Source: Rhizobium sp. C4 (GTDB lineage: Bacteria > Pseudomonadota > Alphaproteobacteria > Rhizobiales > Rhizobiaceae). Taken from it: DNA of 64,000 nt. Shown here piece after piece: positions 48,554 to 55,552 of the stretch; position 1 is the stretch's first letter; every line of letters begins with the position of its first letter. The stretch is from assembly GCF_021026315.1 (NCBI RefSeq), contig NZ_JAJNCX010000004.1, forward strand, positions 62,001 through 126,000. Reading direction: 5' to 3'. The notes under the pieces were generated by a model that had not been told where the DNA came from, did not search any database, and saw only the letters and a list, made by a program, of their open reading frames with translations. A program made the translations under genes and the position numbers.

Positions 48554-49018
48554 ATGTCCAACGTTATCAAACAGTCCGGAGCCTATCTGGAAATCGTCTC
48601 CTTCCATCTCGGAGAACAGGAATTCTGCATCGACATCATGGCGATCCGCGAAATCCGCGGCTGGGCTCCGGTGACGCCGATGCCGCATACGCCGCGCTAC
48701 GTGCTCGGCCTCATCAACCTGCGCGGTGCGGTGATCCCGGTCATCGACATGGCCTGCCGTCTTGGCATGCCGATGACGGAACCGTCGGAACGCTCCGCCA
48801 TCATCGTCACTGACATCAAGGGCAAGCTCGTCGGCCTTCTGGTCGAGCAGGTGTCCGACATGATGTCGATCAAGTCCGAAGACCTGCAGCCGGCACCGGA
48901 AATCATTCCGGAAGCCCAGCGCGCCTTCTGCCGCGGCATCGTCGCGCTCGAAAAGAACATGGTCTGCTTCCTCAACCTCGACACCGTCATTGCCGACGAA
49001 CTGTCGATGGCGGCCTGA
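48554..49018 (+). CDS. cheW: Chemotaxis coupling protein CheW
   Basis: This 154-aa CheW domain protein (EIVSFHLGEQEFCIDIMAIREI, VLGLINLRGAVIPVIDMACRLGM, VSDMMSIKSEDL) couples receptors to the kinase CheA. It starts one base after the MCP stop, so it probably serves that receptor. No CheA, CheY or methylation enzymes are in the window, so this pair must plug into a distant che cluster or act as an extra coupler. Confidence 0.93.
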   Translation: MSNVIKQSGAYLEIVSFHLGEQEFCIDIMAIREIRGWAPVTPMPHTPRYVLGLINLRGAVIPVIDMACRLGMPMTEPSERSAIIVTDIKGKLVGLLVEQVSDMMSIKSEDLQPAPEIIPEAQRAFCRGIVALEKNMVCFLNLDTVIADELSMAA

Positions 49019-49129
49019 GCAGCCGCCGTCAGGAAGATCGGTTGAACTGATGACCCGTTCCCAGCGCCTGGTCGGCGCCGGGGGCGGGTTTGCCATTTGT
49101 GGTTCAGGCCAAAGGCGAGGCGGGTGCCG

Positions 49130-49630
49130 TCACTTGGCGACGGGCTTGCCCTTTTCCCAGGTGACGTTCTGGTTATAGAGCGGGATGGTCGAGATCGACA
49201 TCTTGGCCGAGCCGTCGATGATCTGGCGTGAGTGGACGAGATAGATCAGCGTGTCGTTCTGCTTGTCGTAGATGCGGTTGACGACCAGCTTCTTCCAGAT
49301 CAGCGAGAGACCCGACTTGAACACTTCCTCGCCGCCCTTGCCGAGGTCGATATCGCCGATCTCGATCGGGCCGGTCTGGCGGCAGGCGATCGAGTTGTTC
49401 GACGGATCCTCGAACCATTTGCCGTTCTTCAGGCGGTCGACGACGGAGCGGTCGAAATAGGTGACATGGCAGGTCACGCCCTTGACCTTCGGATCGGTCA
49501 GCGCGTCGATCATGATATCGTTGCCCATCCAGTCGACGCCGACCTGGCCGACGACTTCGGCGCGGGCCTCAGGGCTGAACAGAACGACTGTCGCAGCCAT
49601 TGCTGCCGCAACTTGTGCCATGCGCTTCAT
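49130..49630 (-). CDS. creA: CreA family periplasmic protein
   Basis: This 166-aa protein has a signal peptide (MKRMAQVAAAMAATVVLFSPEARA). The mature protein matches the CreA/DUF1131-like family: VGVDWMGNDIMIDALTDPKV, GVTCHVTYFDRSVVDRL and DPSNNSIACRQTGPI, with two conserved Cys. CreA function is unknown in general; it is a conserved small periplasmic protein. ATG 49630 (AGGAAGGAAAATCC upstream) is chosen over an extension to 49675. It is convergent with cheW. Confidence 0.85.
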   Translation of the reverse strand: MKRMAQVAAAMAATVVLFSPEARAEVVGQVGVDWMGNDIMIDALTDPKVKGVTCHVTYFDRSVVDRLKNGKWFEDPSNNSIACRQTGPIEIGDIDLGKGGEEVFKSGLSLIWKKLVVNRIYDKQNDTLIYLVHSRQIIDGSAKMSISTIPLYNQNVTWEKGKPVAK

Positions 49631-49711
49631 GGATTTTCCTTCCTCGATAGTCGCGACGAAGCGTCGCCTTCGCATCAGACATAGAAAGCGGGGACGCCGC
49701 TTTCAATCCGT

Positions 49712-49738
49712 CTTGCATGGGAAAAGCTTGCTGCTACA
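49712..49738 (+). promoter_or_regulatory. Promoter of TMEM175 copy 1
   Basis: CTTGCA (49712-49717), a 16-bp spacer and CTACAG resemble the rhizobial sigma-70 promoter. The same two blocks at the same distance (TCTTGCA, 8 bp, GCTTGCTGCTACA) precede the second TMEM175 copy at 50366, so the promoter was duplicated with the gene. Confidence 0.55.
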
Positions 49739-49767
49739 GTCGTTTGCAGGGGTTTTGGGGGCTGGAA

Positions 49768-50346
49768 ATGACAAAAGGCAGGCTGGAAGCATTTTCCGAT
49801 GGCGTGATCGCGATCATCATCACGATCATGGTGCTGGAGTTGAAAGTGCCGCATGGCGAGACATTGCAGGATCTCGTGCCCTATTGGCCGGTCGGCTTTG
49901 CCTATGTGCTGAGCTTCTTGCATATCGGGATTTACTGGAGCAACCATCACCACATGATCCATGCCGTCAAGCGGGTGACCGGGGGCACGCTTTGGGCCAA
50001 TCTCTATCTGCTGTTCTGGCTTTCACTGGTGCCGGTGACGACGGAGTGGATGGGCGAGACCCATTTTGCCGAGACGCCGGTCGCGGTCTATGGCTTCGTG
50101 ATGGTGATGGCGGCTTTTGCCTATTACATCCTGACGCATCATCTCATCGCCATTCATGGCCGTGAATCCGAGTTTGCGCGGGCGCTGGGTAGCGACCGCA
50201 AGGGGACGTTTTCGGCGATCGTCTATATTCTGGCGATCCCGGCCGCCTTCGTCAGTCCGTATATCTCGATTGCCATCTATATCGCGGTCGCCGCCGTATG
50301 GCTCATCCCGGATCGGCGCTTCGAGCGGGCGCTTTCGTCGTCCTGA
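49768..50346 (+). CDS. TMEM175-family potassium channel subunit, copy 1
   Basis: This 192-aa protein has about six hydrophobic helices. The first helix contains RLEAFSDGVIAIIITIMVLELK, with the FSD motif and a pore-lining Ile row as in bacterial TMEM175 (DUF1211) proteins, which are tetrameric K+ channels. ATG 49768 (MTKGRLEAF) is the family start; the open frame from 49717 is rejected. A second copy follows after 75 bp with nearly identical 5' sequence. Confidence 0.82.
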   Translation: MTKGRLEAFSDGVIAIIITIMVLELKVPHGETLQDLVPYWPVGFAYVLSFLHIGIYWSNHHHMIHAVKRVTGGTLWANLYLLFWLSLVPVTTEWMGETHFAETPVAVYGFVMVMAAFAYYILTHHLIAIHGRESEFARALGSDRKGTFSAIVYILAIPAAFVSPYISIAIYIAVAAVWLIPDRRFERALSSS

Positions 50347-50366
50347 CGCGCCGTTCCCGCATGCGT

Positions 50367-50393
50367 CTTGCACGTACTCCGCTTGCTGCTACA
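50367..50393 (+). promoter_or_regulatory. Promoter of TMEM175 copy 2
   Basis: CTTGCA (50367-50372), a 16-bp spacer and CTACAT match the promoter-like block of copy 1 in both hexamers and spacing. The spacer itself differs in its first 8 bp, which suggests that the shared blocks are under selection. Confidence 0.55.
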
Positions 50394-50421
50394 TTGGGTT
50401 GCAAAGAGCTGGGGGCGGCAC

Positions 50422-51015
50422 ATGACGAAAGGCAGGCTGGAAGCATTTTCCGACGCCGTGATCGCGATCATCATCACGATCATGGTGCTGGATTTGAAGA
50501 TGCCACATGGATACACGTTGCAGGATCTGGAGCCGCTCGGGCCGGTCTTTCTCGCCTATGTGCTGAGCTTTGTGCATCTCGGGATCTACTGGAGCAATCA
50601 CCATAACATGCTGCATGCGGTGAAGCGCATCACGGGCCGCGCGCTCTGGGCGAACCTGCATCTGCTTTTCTGGCTCTCCCTTGTGCCTGCAACCACCGAG
50701 TGGATGGGGGAGAGCTACTTCTCGACGATCCCGGTCGCTATCCACGGCGTTGTCATGCTGATGGCCGCGTTCGCCTATTACATCTTGGCGCATCGCCTCA
50801 TTGCCATCCATGGCCGTGATTCCGATTTTGCGAAGGCCTTCGGCGGAGACTGGAAGGGCAACCTGTCGACGGCGGCCTATCTCGTCGCGGTGCCGGCGGC
50901 TTTCATCTCTCCACTGCTTTCGCTCGGCATCTTCGTGCTGGTTGCGGCGATGTGGTTCATTCCGGACAAGCGTTTCGAAGAGGGGTTTTCCATCGCTTCG
51001 GCGCCCGAAACTTGA
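50422..51015 (+). CDS. TMEM175-family potassium channel subunit, copy 2
   Basis: This 197-aa protein is a paralogue of the gene at 49768. The first 36 residues match at 32 positions (RLEAFSDAVIAIIITIMV), while the centre and C-terminus have diverged. It keeps the FSD motif and six-helix profile, so it should form a channel alone or with copy 1. ATG 50422 is the start; the frame open from 50368 is rejected. The first 78 coding bases differ from copy 1 at only three positions. Confidence 0.82.
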   Translation: MTKGRLEAFSDAVIAIIITIMVLDLKMPHGYTLQDLEPLGPVFLAYVLSFVHLGIYWSNHHNMLHAVKRITGRALWANLHLLFWLSLVPATTEWMGESYFSTIPVAIHGVVMLMAAFAYYILAHRLIAIHGRDSDFAKAFGGDWKGNLSTAAYLVAVPAAFISPLLSLGIFVLVAAMWFIPDKRFEEGFSIASAPET

Positions 51016-51125
51016 CGGCCGACAAGACACATTAGAATTATCATATTTTAGTTGAGATGGATCAACGCAGAAGGGGTGCCACGGCGTAGCCTTTTCCCTG
51101 TTTTCAAGAGGAAAGGGATGCTTCC

Positions 51126-51320
51126 ATGTTTCGGCTCATTGCCATTCTCTACGTGCTTGTCGCCACTGTTTTTGCAGGGGTTGCGGTGACGGCGGTTCTG
51201 TCGCTCGGCCATTTCGGGCGATCGGACATCGCGCTTTCGGCGCTTGCCGGTGCCGTGATCGCGCTGCCGGTTGCCTGGCTTGTCGGCAGGCATGTCTTCG
51301 CGTTGACGCGCAATGCCTGA
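51126..51320 (+). CDS. Small two-helix membrane protein, unknown
   Basis: This 64-aa protein has two hydrophobic helices (about residues 4-27 and 36-56) joined by a short polar loop (LGHFGRSD) and a basic tail. AGGAAAGGGA precedes the ATG at a suitable distance, and codon use is like that of the neighbours. I do not recognise the family. It lies between the TMEM175 copies and the L,D-transpeptidase, all on the same strand. Confidence 0.55.
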   Translation: MFRLIAILYVLVATVFAGVAVTAVLSLGHFGRSDIALSALAGAVIALPVAWLVGRHVFALTRNA

Positions 51321-51390
51321 CGCGAAGAAAGCCACGCGCCAGCCGGGCGGTGCATAAAGCCGGACGACGATGATTGTCCGGAGACCGCCC

Positions 51391-52386
51391 ATGATCGAGC
51401 ATGTGACCGCAAAGCTTGGAATTGCCCTGCCGAGGCTGTTCGTGGCTGCCGGTCTGGCGCTTTCGCTTTCGGCCTGTGTCGGTGCGGATGGACGTCCGGT
51501 CGATTTCGATGATGGCAGGCCGATTGTCGGCGATGCCCGCAACCCGTCGAAGATCCCGTTCTTCCCCGATACCGGGTCGATGAACGCGGAGCGCTTCGGC
51601 GACCAGACCTTCCCGGTCTTCATGCGCCCGACCGGCACGCCCTATGCGCTTCAGCCGCAGGGATCGCAGCCGCCGCAGACGACCTATCAGTCGCCGGCCA
51701 CGTCGACGAAGCTTGATCCGTCGCGGGTGAGGGGCCAACCGGCCTATTACCCCGCCGCGCCGTCGTCGCTCGGCGAACAGTCTTCCGTCAAGCCAAGCCT
51801 CTCCGATCCCGAGCCGCAGACGAAGGTTGCAAAACTCGACGCGGATGTCTGGAACCGCTACGGGCCGATGGATGATTCCGGGCATCTTCTGCCCGCCATT
51901 CCGATCGAGCGCGTGGGTCCCGACCTGCTGCGTCAGAAGGTCGATTATCCGACGACGGAGAAGCCGGGGACGCTGGTGGTCGATACCCGCGCACGGTTCC
52001 TCTACCTGGTGGAGGGCAACGGCCGGGCGCTGCGCTATGGCGTCGGTCTCGGGCGGCAGGGCTATGCCTGGTCCGGCCGCGGCGTCATCCGCTACAAGCA
52101 GCAATGGCCGCGCTGGACGCCGACCGACGGCATGGCCGAGGCCTCGACGGATATCAACAATATCAAGGTTCGCGGTGGCATGGTCGCCGGCATCGACAAT
52201 CCGCTTGGGGCGAGGGCGCTCTATATCTACAAGGACGGCAAGGACACGCTCTACCGCGTCCACGGGACGCCTGACTGGCAGTCGATCGGCAAGCAGGTCT
52301 CGTCCGGTTGCGTGCGCATGTACAATCAGGATGTCGTCGATCTGTATAACCGGGTGCGCGACGGCGCTGTCATCGTGGTGATGTAG
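51391..52386 (+). CDS. L,D-transpeptidase (YkuD/ErfK) lipoprotein
   Basis: This 331-aa protein has a lipoprotein signal (lipobox LSAC, Cys29), a Pro/Ser/Gln-rich spacer of about 100 residues, and a YkuD domain with the catalytic set His291 and Cys307 in SSGCVRM. It cross-links peptidoglycan 3-3 or attaches proteins to the wall; polar-growing rhizobia carry many such enzymes. GGAGA (51380-51384) supports ATG 51391 rather than an upstream ATG at 51370. Confidence 0.9.
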   Translation: MIEHVTAKLGIALPRLFVAAGLALSLSACVGADGRPVDFDDGRPIVGDARNPSKIPFFPDTGSMNAERFGDQTFPVFMRPTGTPYALQPQGSQPPQTTYQSPATSTKLDPSRVRGQPAYYPAAPSSLGEQSSVKPSLSDPEPQTKVAKLDADVWNRYGPMDDSGHLLPAIPIERVGPDLLRQKVDYPTTEKPGTLVVDTRARFLYLVEGNGRALRYGVGLGRQGYAWSGRGVIRYKQQWPRWTPTDGMAEASTDINNIKVRGGMVAGIDNPLGARALYIYKDGKDTLYRVHGTPDWQSIGKQVSSGCVRMYNQDVVDLYNRVRDGAVIVVM

Positions 52387-52470
52387 ACCTCATCTATCGG
52401 CGGAACTGACCCAGGTCAGAGACACCGAATCGATTTTCATAAAATCCTCTCATCTCTGGTCCCGGTCGAA

Positions 52471-52495
52471 GGAACATTCGCGCCGGGTGGCCGTT
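52471..52495 (+). promoter_or_regulatory. EcfG (RpoE2)-type general stress promoter before the DUF982 gene
   Basis: GGAAC (52471-52475), a 16-bp spacer and CGTT (52492-52495) match the alphaproteobacterial general-stress sigma factor consensus GGAAC-N16/17-CGTT exactly. It lies 43 bp before the DUF982 start codon. Confidence 0.65.
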
Positions 52496-52537
52496 CTTTG
52501 TCCGGCACTGAATGTGCATGAGAATGCGAGGAGCTTT

Positions 52538-52882
52538 ATGATGATGTTGGTCTCTGTGCGTTGGACCACGCCGGTGATGGTTACGTTCGGGAATGGCGCC
52601 GATCGGCAGTTCGATTGCGTCCACGATGCGCTCGACTGCCTGCAGCACGAGTGGCCGTCCCCGCGTGGCAAGCGTCATGCAAAGGCCGTCGAGGTTCTGG
52701 GTGGCGCGCTGGCGCGGCTCGTCCCCGTCGAAGACGCCCGCAAGGCTTTCGTCTCGGCCTGTGTCGAGTCAGGCATTCTTGTTCCGCAGGTGGATCGCAA
52801 GGTCAGCAAGACGCGCAAGTTCGGGCAGGTTTTCACCCGCGACGGGCTCTCCCGCTCCGCCGGGCTTGAGGGGGCCGGTTGA
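52538..52882 (+). CDS. DUF982 domain protein
   Basis: This 114-aa protein contains the DUF982 core: VRWTTPVMVTFGNGADRQFDCVHDALDCL, LQHEWPSPRGKRHAKAVEVL, and ARKAFVSACVESGIL. This rhizobial family is of unknown function, often present in several copies. GAGGAG (52528-52533) lies upstream of ATG-ATG-ATG (52538, 52541, 52544); the second or third ATG has the better spacing. An EcfG-type promoter precedes it, which suggests general-stress control. The last 35 residues are unconserved and basic. Confidence 0.75.
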   Translation: MMMLVSVRWTTPVMVTFGNGADRQFDCVHDALDCLQHEWPSPRGKRHAKAVEVLGGALARLVPVEDARKAFVSACVESGILVPQVDRKVSKTRKFGQVFTRDGLSRSAGLEGAG

Positions 52883-52893
52883 ACCCGGCCGGA

Positions 52894-53349
52894 TCAATCG
52901 TGGGAGGCGGCGCTGTCGAGTGCCGTCTTCAGCTTGATCACCCTGTTGCGCATTTCATCCAGATCATCGACGCCGCAGCCGACCAGATAGCCGATGGCCG
53001 GCGCAATCCGGTCGAGCGCCTGCCTGCGCGCGGCCTTGCCCTGTTCCGTCAGCGAAATCACCACCTGCCGCTCGTCGTTCTCGTCGCGCGTGCGGTTGAT
53101 CATACCGAGCTTTTCAAGCCGTTTCAGCAGCGGCGACAGCGTTCCGGAATCAAGATCGAGCTTGGCGCCAATCTCCTTGACCGTCTGGGAATTGCGCTCC
53201 CACAGAACCATCATGACGATATATTGCGGGTAGGTGAGGCCAAGCGCATCCAGAAGCGGCTTGTAGGCCCGGTTGAACGCGTGGGCGGCAGAATAGACTG
53301 CAAAGCAGAGCTGCTGCTCGAGTTTCAGCACATTGTCATGCGGTTTCAT
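52894..53349 (-). CDS. ohrR: Organic hydroperoxide sensor OhrR (MarR family)
   Basis: This 151-aa winged-helix repressor has peroxide-sensing Cys15 ([11 protein letters not shown]) and a second Cys125, which indicates the two-Cys type. The recognition helix region is [15 protein letters not shown] and the wing [13 protein letters not shown]. Oxidation releases it from DNA. It is divergent from ohr with a palindromic operator between them. Start [10 protein letters not shown] (53349) is chosen; the frame extends to 53394. Confidence 0.93.
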   Translation of the reverse strand: MKPHDNVLKLEQQLCFAVYSAAHAFNRAYKPLLDALGLTYPQYIVMMVLWERNSQTVKEIGAKLDLDSGTLSPLLKRLEKLGMINRTRDENDERQVVISLTEQGKAARRQALDRIAPAIGYLVGCGVDDLDEMRNRVIKLKTALDSAASHD

Positions 53350-53411
53350 GGCCTTAATCCCCAAATTCCCCACCTCTTGATAGCAGGCGGACAAAAATTC
53401 TGCAAAATCCT

Positions 53412-53438
53412 ATTGCGCACAATATAATTATGCGCTAT
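53412..53438. promoter_or_regulatory. OhrR operator between ohrR and ohr
   Basis: An imperfect 27-bp palindrome, ATxGCGCAxAAT...ATTxTGCGCxAT, lies in the 128-bp divergent gap. Its arms contain the AAT/ATT blocks of OhrR sites. It should control both genes. Confidence 0.6.
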
Positions 53439-53477
53439 TTAAAATGCAACAGCAACCCTTGAAGGATGGAGATCGAA

Positions 53478-53897
53478 ATGTCTGTACTTTACACTGCGAA
53501 TGCGACGGCAACCGGCGGCGGCCGCACCGGCCACACGAAGTCGGATGACGGCGTCATCGACCTGAACCTCACGATGCCGAAGGCGCTTGGCGGCGACGGC
53601 GCGCGCGGCACCAACCCGGAACAGCTTTTTGCAGCCGGCTATGCTGCCTGCTTCCTCGGAGCTCTGCGCTTCGTGGCCAGCCAGGCCAAGGTGAAGCTGC
53701 CGGAAGAAACCAATGTTTCGGTCAGCGTCGGCATCGGCCCGCGCGAAGGCGGTTTTGAAGTGCATCCGGCCGTTTCGGTTTCGATCCCGGGCCTCGACCG
53801 CGCGCAGGCTGAAGACCTCGTCGCCAAGGCACACCAGGTCTGCCCCTACAGCCACGCCATGCGTACCCCGAAGGAAGTCTCTGCCGTTCTCGCCTGA
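53478..53897 (+). CDS. ohr: Organic hydroperoxide resistance protein Ohr
   Basis: This 139-aa thiol peroxidase has Cys58 (YAACFLGAL) and Cys122 (QVCPYSHAMR), the two catalytic cysteines. It reduces organic hydroperoxides to alcohols with lipoylated partners. The start MSVLYTANATATGG is typical; ATG 53466 upstream is not used. It pairs with divergent ohrR. Confidence 0.96.
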   Translation: MSVLYTANATATGGGRTGHTKSDDGVIDLNLTMPKALGGDGARGTNPEQLFAAGYAACFLGALRFVASQAKVKLPEETNVSVSVGIGPREGGFEVHPAVSVSIPGLDRAQAEDLVAKAHQVCPYSHAMRTPKEVSAVLA

Positions 53898-53902
53898 GAC
53901 CG

Positions 53903-54358
53903 CTAGACGTCTTTTGAAATGATCAGCAGATTCTGCCGCAGGCGATCCCCGTCGCCCTGCGGCAGTTTCGTTTCGACCTCGGCATGCTCGGCAATCCAGA
54001 TGGGGGTTGCCTGCGCAAGCAGGGCAAGGCCTTCGGGCGTCAGCTTGAGCCGCTTTTCGCGCCGATCCTTCTCTCCCGGCACAATTTCCACCAGCCCGCG
54101 CCGCGTCAGCGGCTTCAGCACGGCCGTCAGCGTCGTGCGGTCCATGGCAAGCAGGTCTGCGACCGGTGACATCGCCGGCGGCTCGGGCCGATTGAGCGAC
54201 ATCAGCAGCGAGAACTGACCGTTATTGATCCCCAGATGCCGGAAGGCACGGTCGAACCGCCGCGCCAGCGCACGCGCCGCCCGCTGGGTATGGAGGCACA
54301 GGCAGTGATCGCGCACATGCATGGTTGTCGAATAGGGGACGGTCTCGGCGTTTGACAT
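53903..54358 (-). CDS. MarR family regulator
   Basis: This 151-aa winged-helix protein has MDRTTLTAVLKPLTRRGLVE as recognition helix and wing turn, followed by EKDRREKRLKLTPEG. It begins with a Cys-containing helix (RDHCLCLHTQRAARAL) like other redox or ligand sensors of the family. It is divergent from the VOC-family gene and convergent with ohr (6-bp gap). The start is 54358, or the in-frame ATG at 54367. Its likely target is the VOC gene. Confidence 0.85.
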   Translation of the reverse strand: MSNAETVPYSTTMHVRDHCLCLHTQRAARALARRFDRAFRHLGINNGQFSLLMSLNRPEPPAMSPVADLLAMDRTTLTAVLKPLTRRGLVEIVPGEKDRREKRLKLTPEGLALLAQATPIWIAEHAEVETKLPQGDGDRLRQNLLIISKDV

Positions 54359-54370
54359 GAATGTCATATT

Positions 54371-54388
54371 ATGTTGGTATCAACCTAT
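54371..54388. promoter_or_regulatory. Candidate MarR operator in the divergent gap
   Basis: TATGTTG-GTAT-CAACCTA (54371-54388) is an inverted repeat with one mismatch per arm. It lies 13-30 bp upstream of the MarR start codon and before the VOC gene. Confidence 0.4.
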
Positions 54389-54425
54389 AGTCAAATATCG
54401 AATTTTCACTATGGCGGAGGAAACC

Positions 54426-55217
54426 ATGGCAGGCGAGGGGAATTTTATCTGGCATGAGCTGATGACCACAGATACTGCGGCAGCGGCGCGGTTTTACAGC
54501 GCTGTCGTGGGCTGGGCGGTCGAGAAGGCGGGCAACACGACCGCCGGCGGCATGGACTATACGTTGTTCAAGATCCCCGGTTTCGACATGGGGACTGCCG
54601 GCATGATGGCGCTGACGCCGCCGATGCAGGCGGGCGGTGCGCGGCCTGCCTGGATCGGCTATGTCTTTGTCGACAGTGTCGAGGCGAAGACGGCGCAGGT
54701 TTCTGCGCTCGGTGGTGCCGTGCATATGGAGCCGACGGATATTCCAGGCATCGGCCGTTTCTCGGTCGTTGCCGATCCGCATGGAGCGACCTTCTATCTG
54801 TTCAAGCCCATCATGCCGGAAGGGCCGATGCCGGAGATGCCGAAGCAGGGATCACCCGGAACCTTCGGCTGGAACGAGCTGAACGCCGGCAATCTCGACG
54901 AGGCTTTTGCATTCTATTCCGGCCTGTTCGGCTGGACGAAATCCATGGCGGTGCCGATGGGGGCAATGGGCGTCTACCAGCTCTTTGCCAACGAGGGGCG
55001 GGACATCGGTGGCATGATGAAGAAACACGATCAGGTTCCGCTGCCATTCTGGGGTTTCTATATCACGGTTGATGCCATCGATGCGGCCGTCGAACGGGTC
55101 AAGGAAAACGGCGGTACGATCACCAACGGGCCACACCCGGTGCCGGGGGATGCCTGGATTGTCGAGGGCATCGATCCGCAAGGCGCGGTTTTCGCGCTGA
55201 CGGCGGGCAAGCGGTAG
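54426..55217 (+). CDS. VOC (glyoxalase/dioxygenase superfamily) protein, two domains
   Basis: This 263-aa protein consists of two vicinal-oxygen-chelate modules: FIWHELMTTDTAAAARFYSAV at the N-terminus and GWNELNAGNLDEAFAFYSGL from about residue 145. The family includes glyoxalases, extradiol dioxygenases and antibiotic-binding proteins; the substrate is unknown. GGAGG (54416-54420) favours ATG 54426 over 54411. It is divergent from a MarR regulator and so is probably induced by a ligand of that regulator. A RIME-like repeat follows. Confidence 0.85.
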   Translation: MAGEGNFIWHELMTTDTAAAARFYSAVVGWAVEKAGNTTAGGMDYTLFKIPGFDMGTAGMMALTPPMQAGGARPAWIGYVFVDSVEAKTAQVSALGGAVHMEPTDIPGIGRFSVVADPHGATFYLFKPIMPEGPMPEMPKQGSPGTFGWNELNAGNLDEAFAFYSGLFGWTKSMAVPMGAMGVYQLFANEGRDIGGMMKKHDQVPLPFWGFYITVDAIDAAVERVKENGGTITNGPHPVPGDAWIVEGIDPQGAVFALTAGKR

Positions 55218-55249
55218 GGGCGACGGGCGACAGTCTGTGGACTGGGCAC

Positions 55250-55545
55250 GCCCCTCTGTCCTGCCGGACATCTCCCCCGCATGGGGGGAGATCGGCAGAG
55301 CGGCGTGCGTTCGGCTCCTCCTGATGTTTTGCTGGAGCCTGAAGGTTGAAATAGACGGTTGCCGTGTCTTGAAACATGAATGAGCTGCGCGGCGCGTGCC
55401 GCAGTTCAATCTCCCCCCTTGCGGGGGAGATGCCTGGCAAGGCAGAGGGGGGGTAAGGCATCTTCCAGGCTTGCCGCGCAATTGCCCGCGAGCCCCCTCA
55501 TCCGGCGCTTCGCGCCACCTTCTCACCGAGGGGAGAAGGGGAGGC
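55250..55545. repeat. RIME-like rhizobial intergenic mosaic repeat
   Basis: This palindrome-rich intergenic stretch has no gene. Its left part (about 55251-55278) and right part (about 55423-55452) are imperfect inverted copies with the core CATCTCCCCC / GGGGGAGATG. The left part also folds on itself (CTGCCG...CGGCAG, 55261-55297). A third palindromic piece (CTTCGCGCCACCTTCTC region, about 55495-55543) adjoins the ATPase gene. This layout and sequence style match RIME elements of Rhizobiales. It fills the 335-bp gap. Confidence 0.65.
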
Positions 55546-55552
55546 CGCGCCC

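Noticed and set aside
55250-55545. An insertion sequence remnant
   Set aside because: There are inverted pieces but no transposase frame or target duplication; a RIME-type repeat explains it better.
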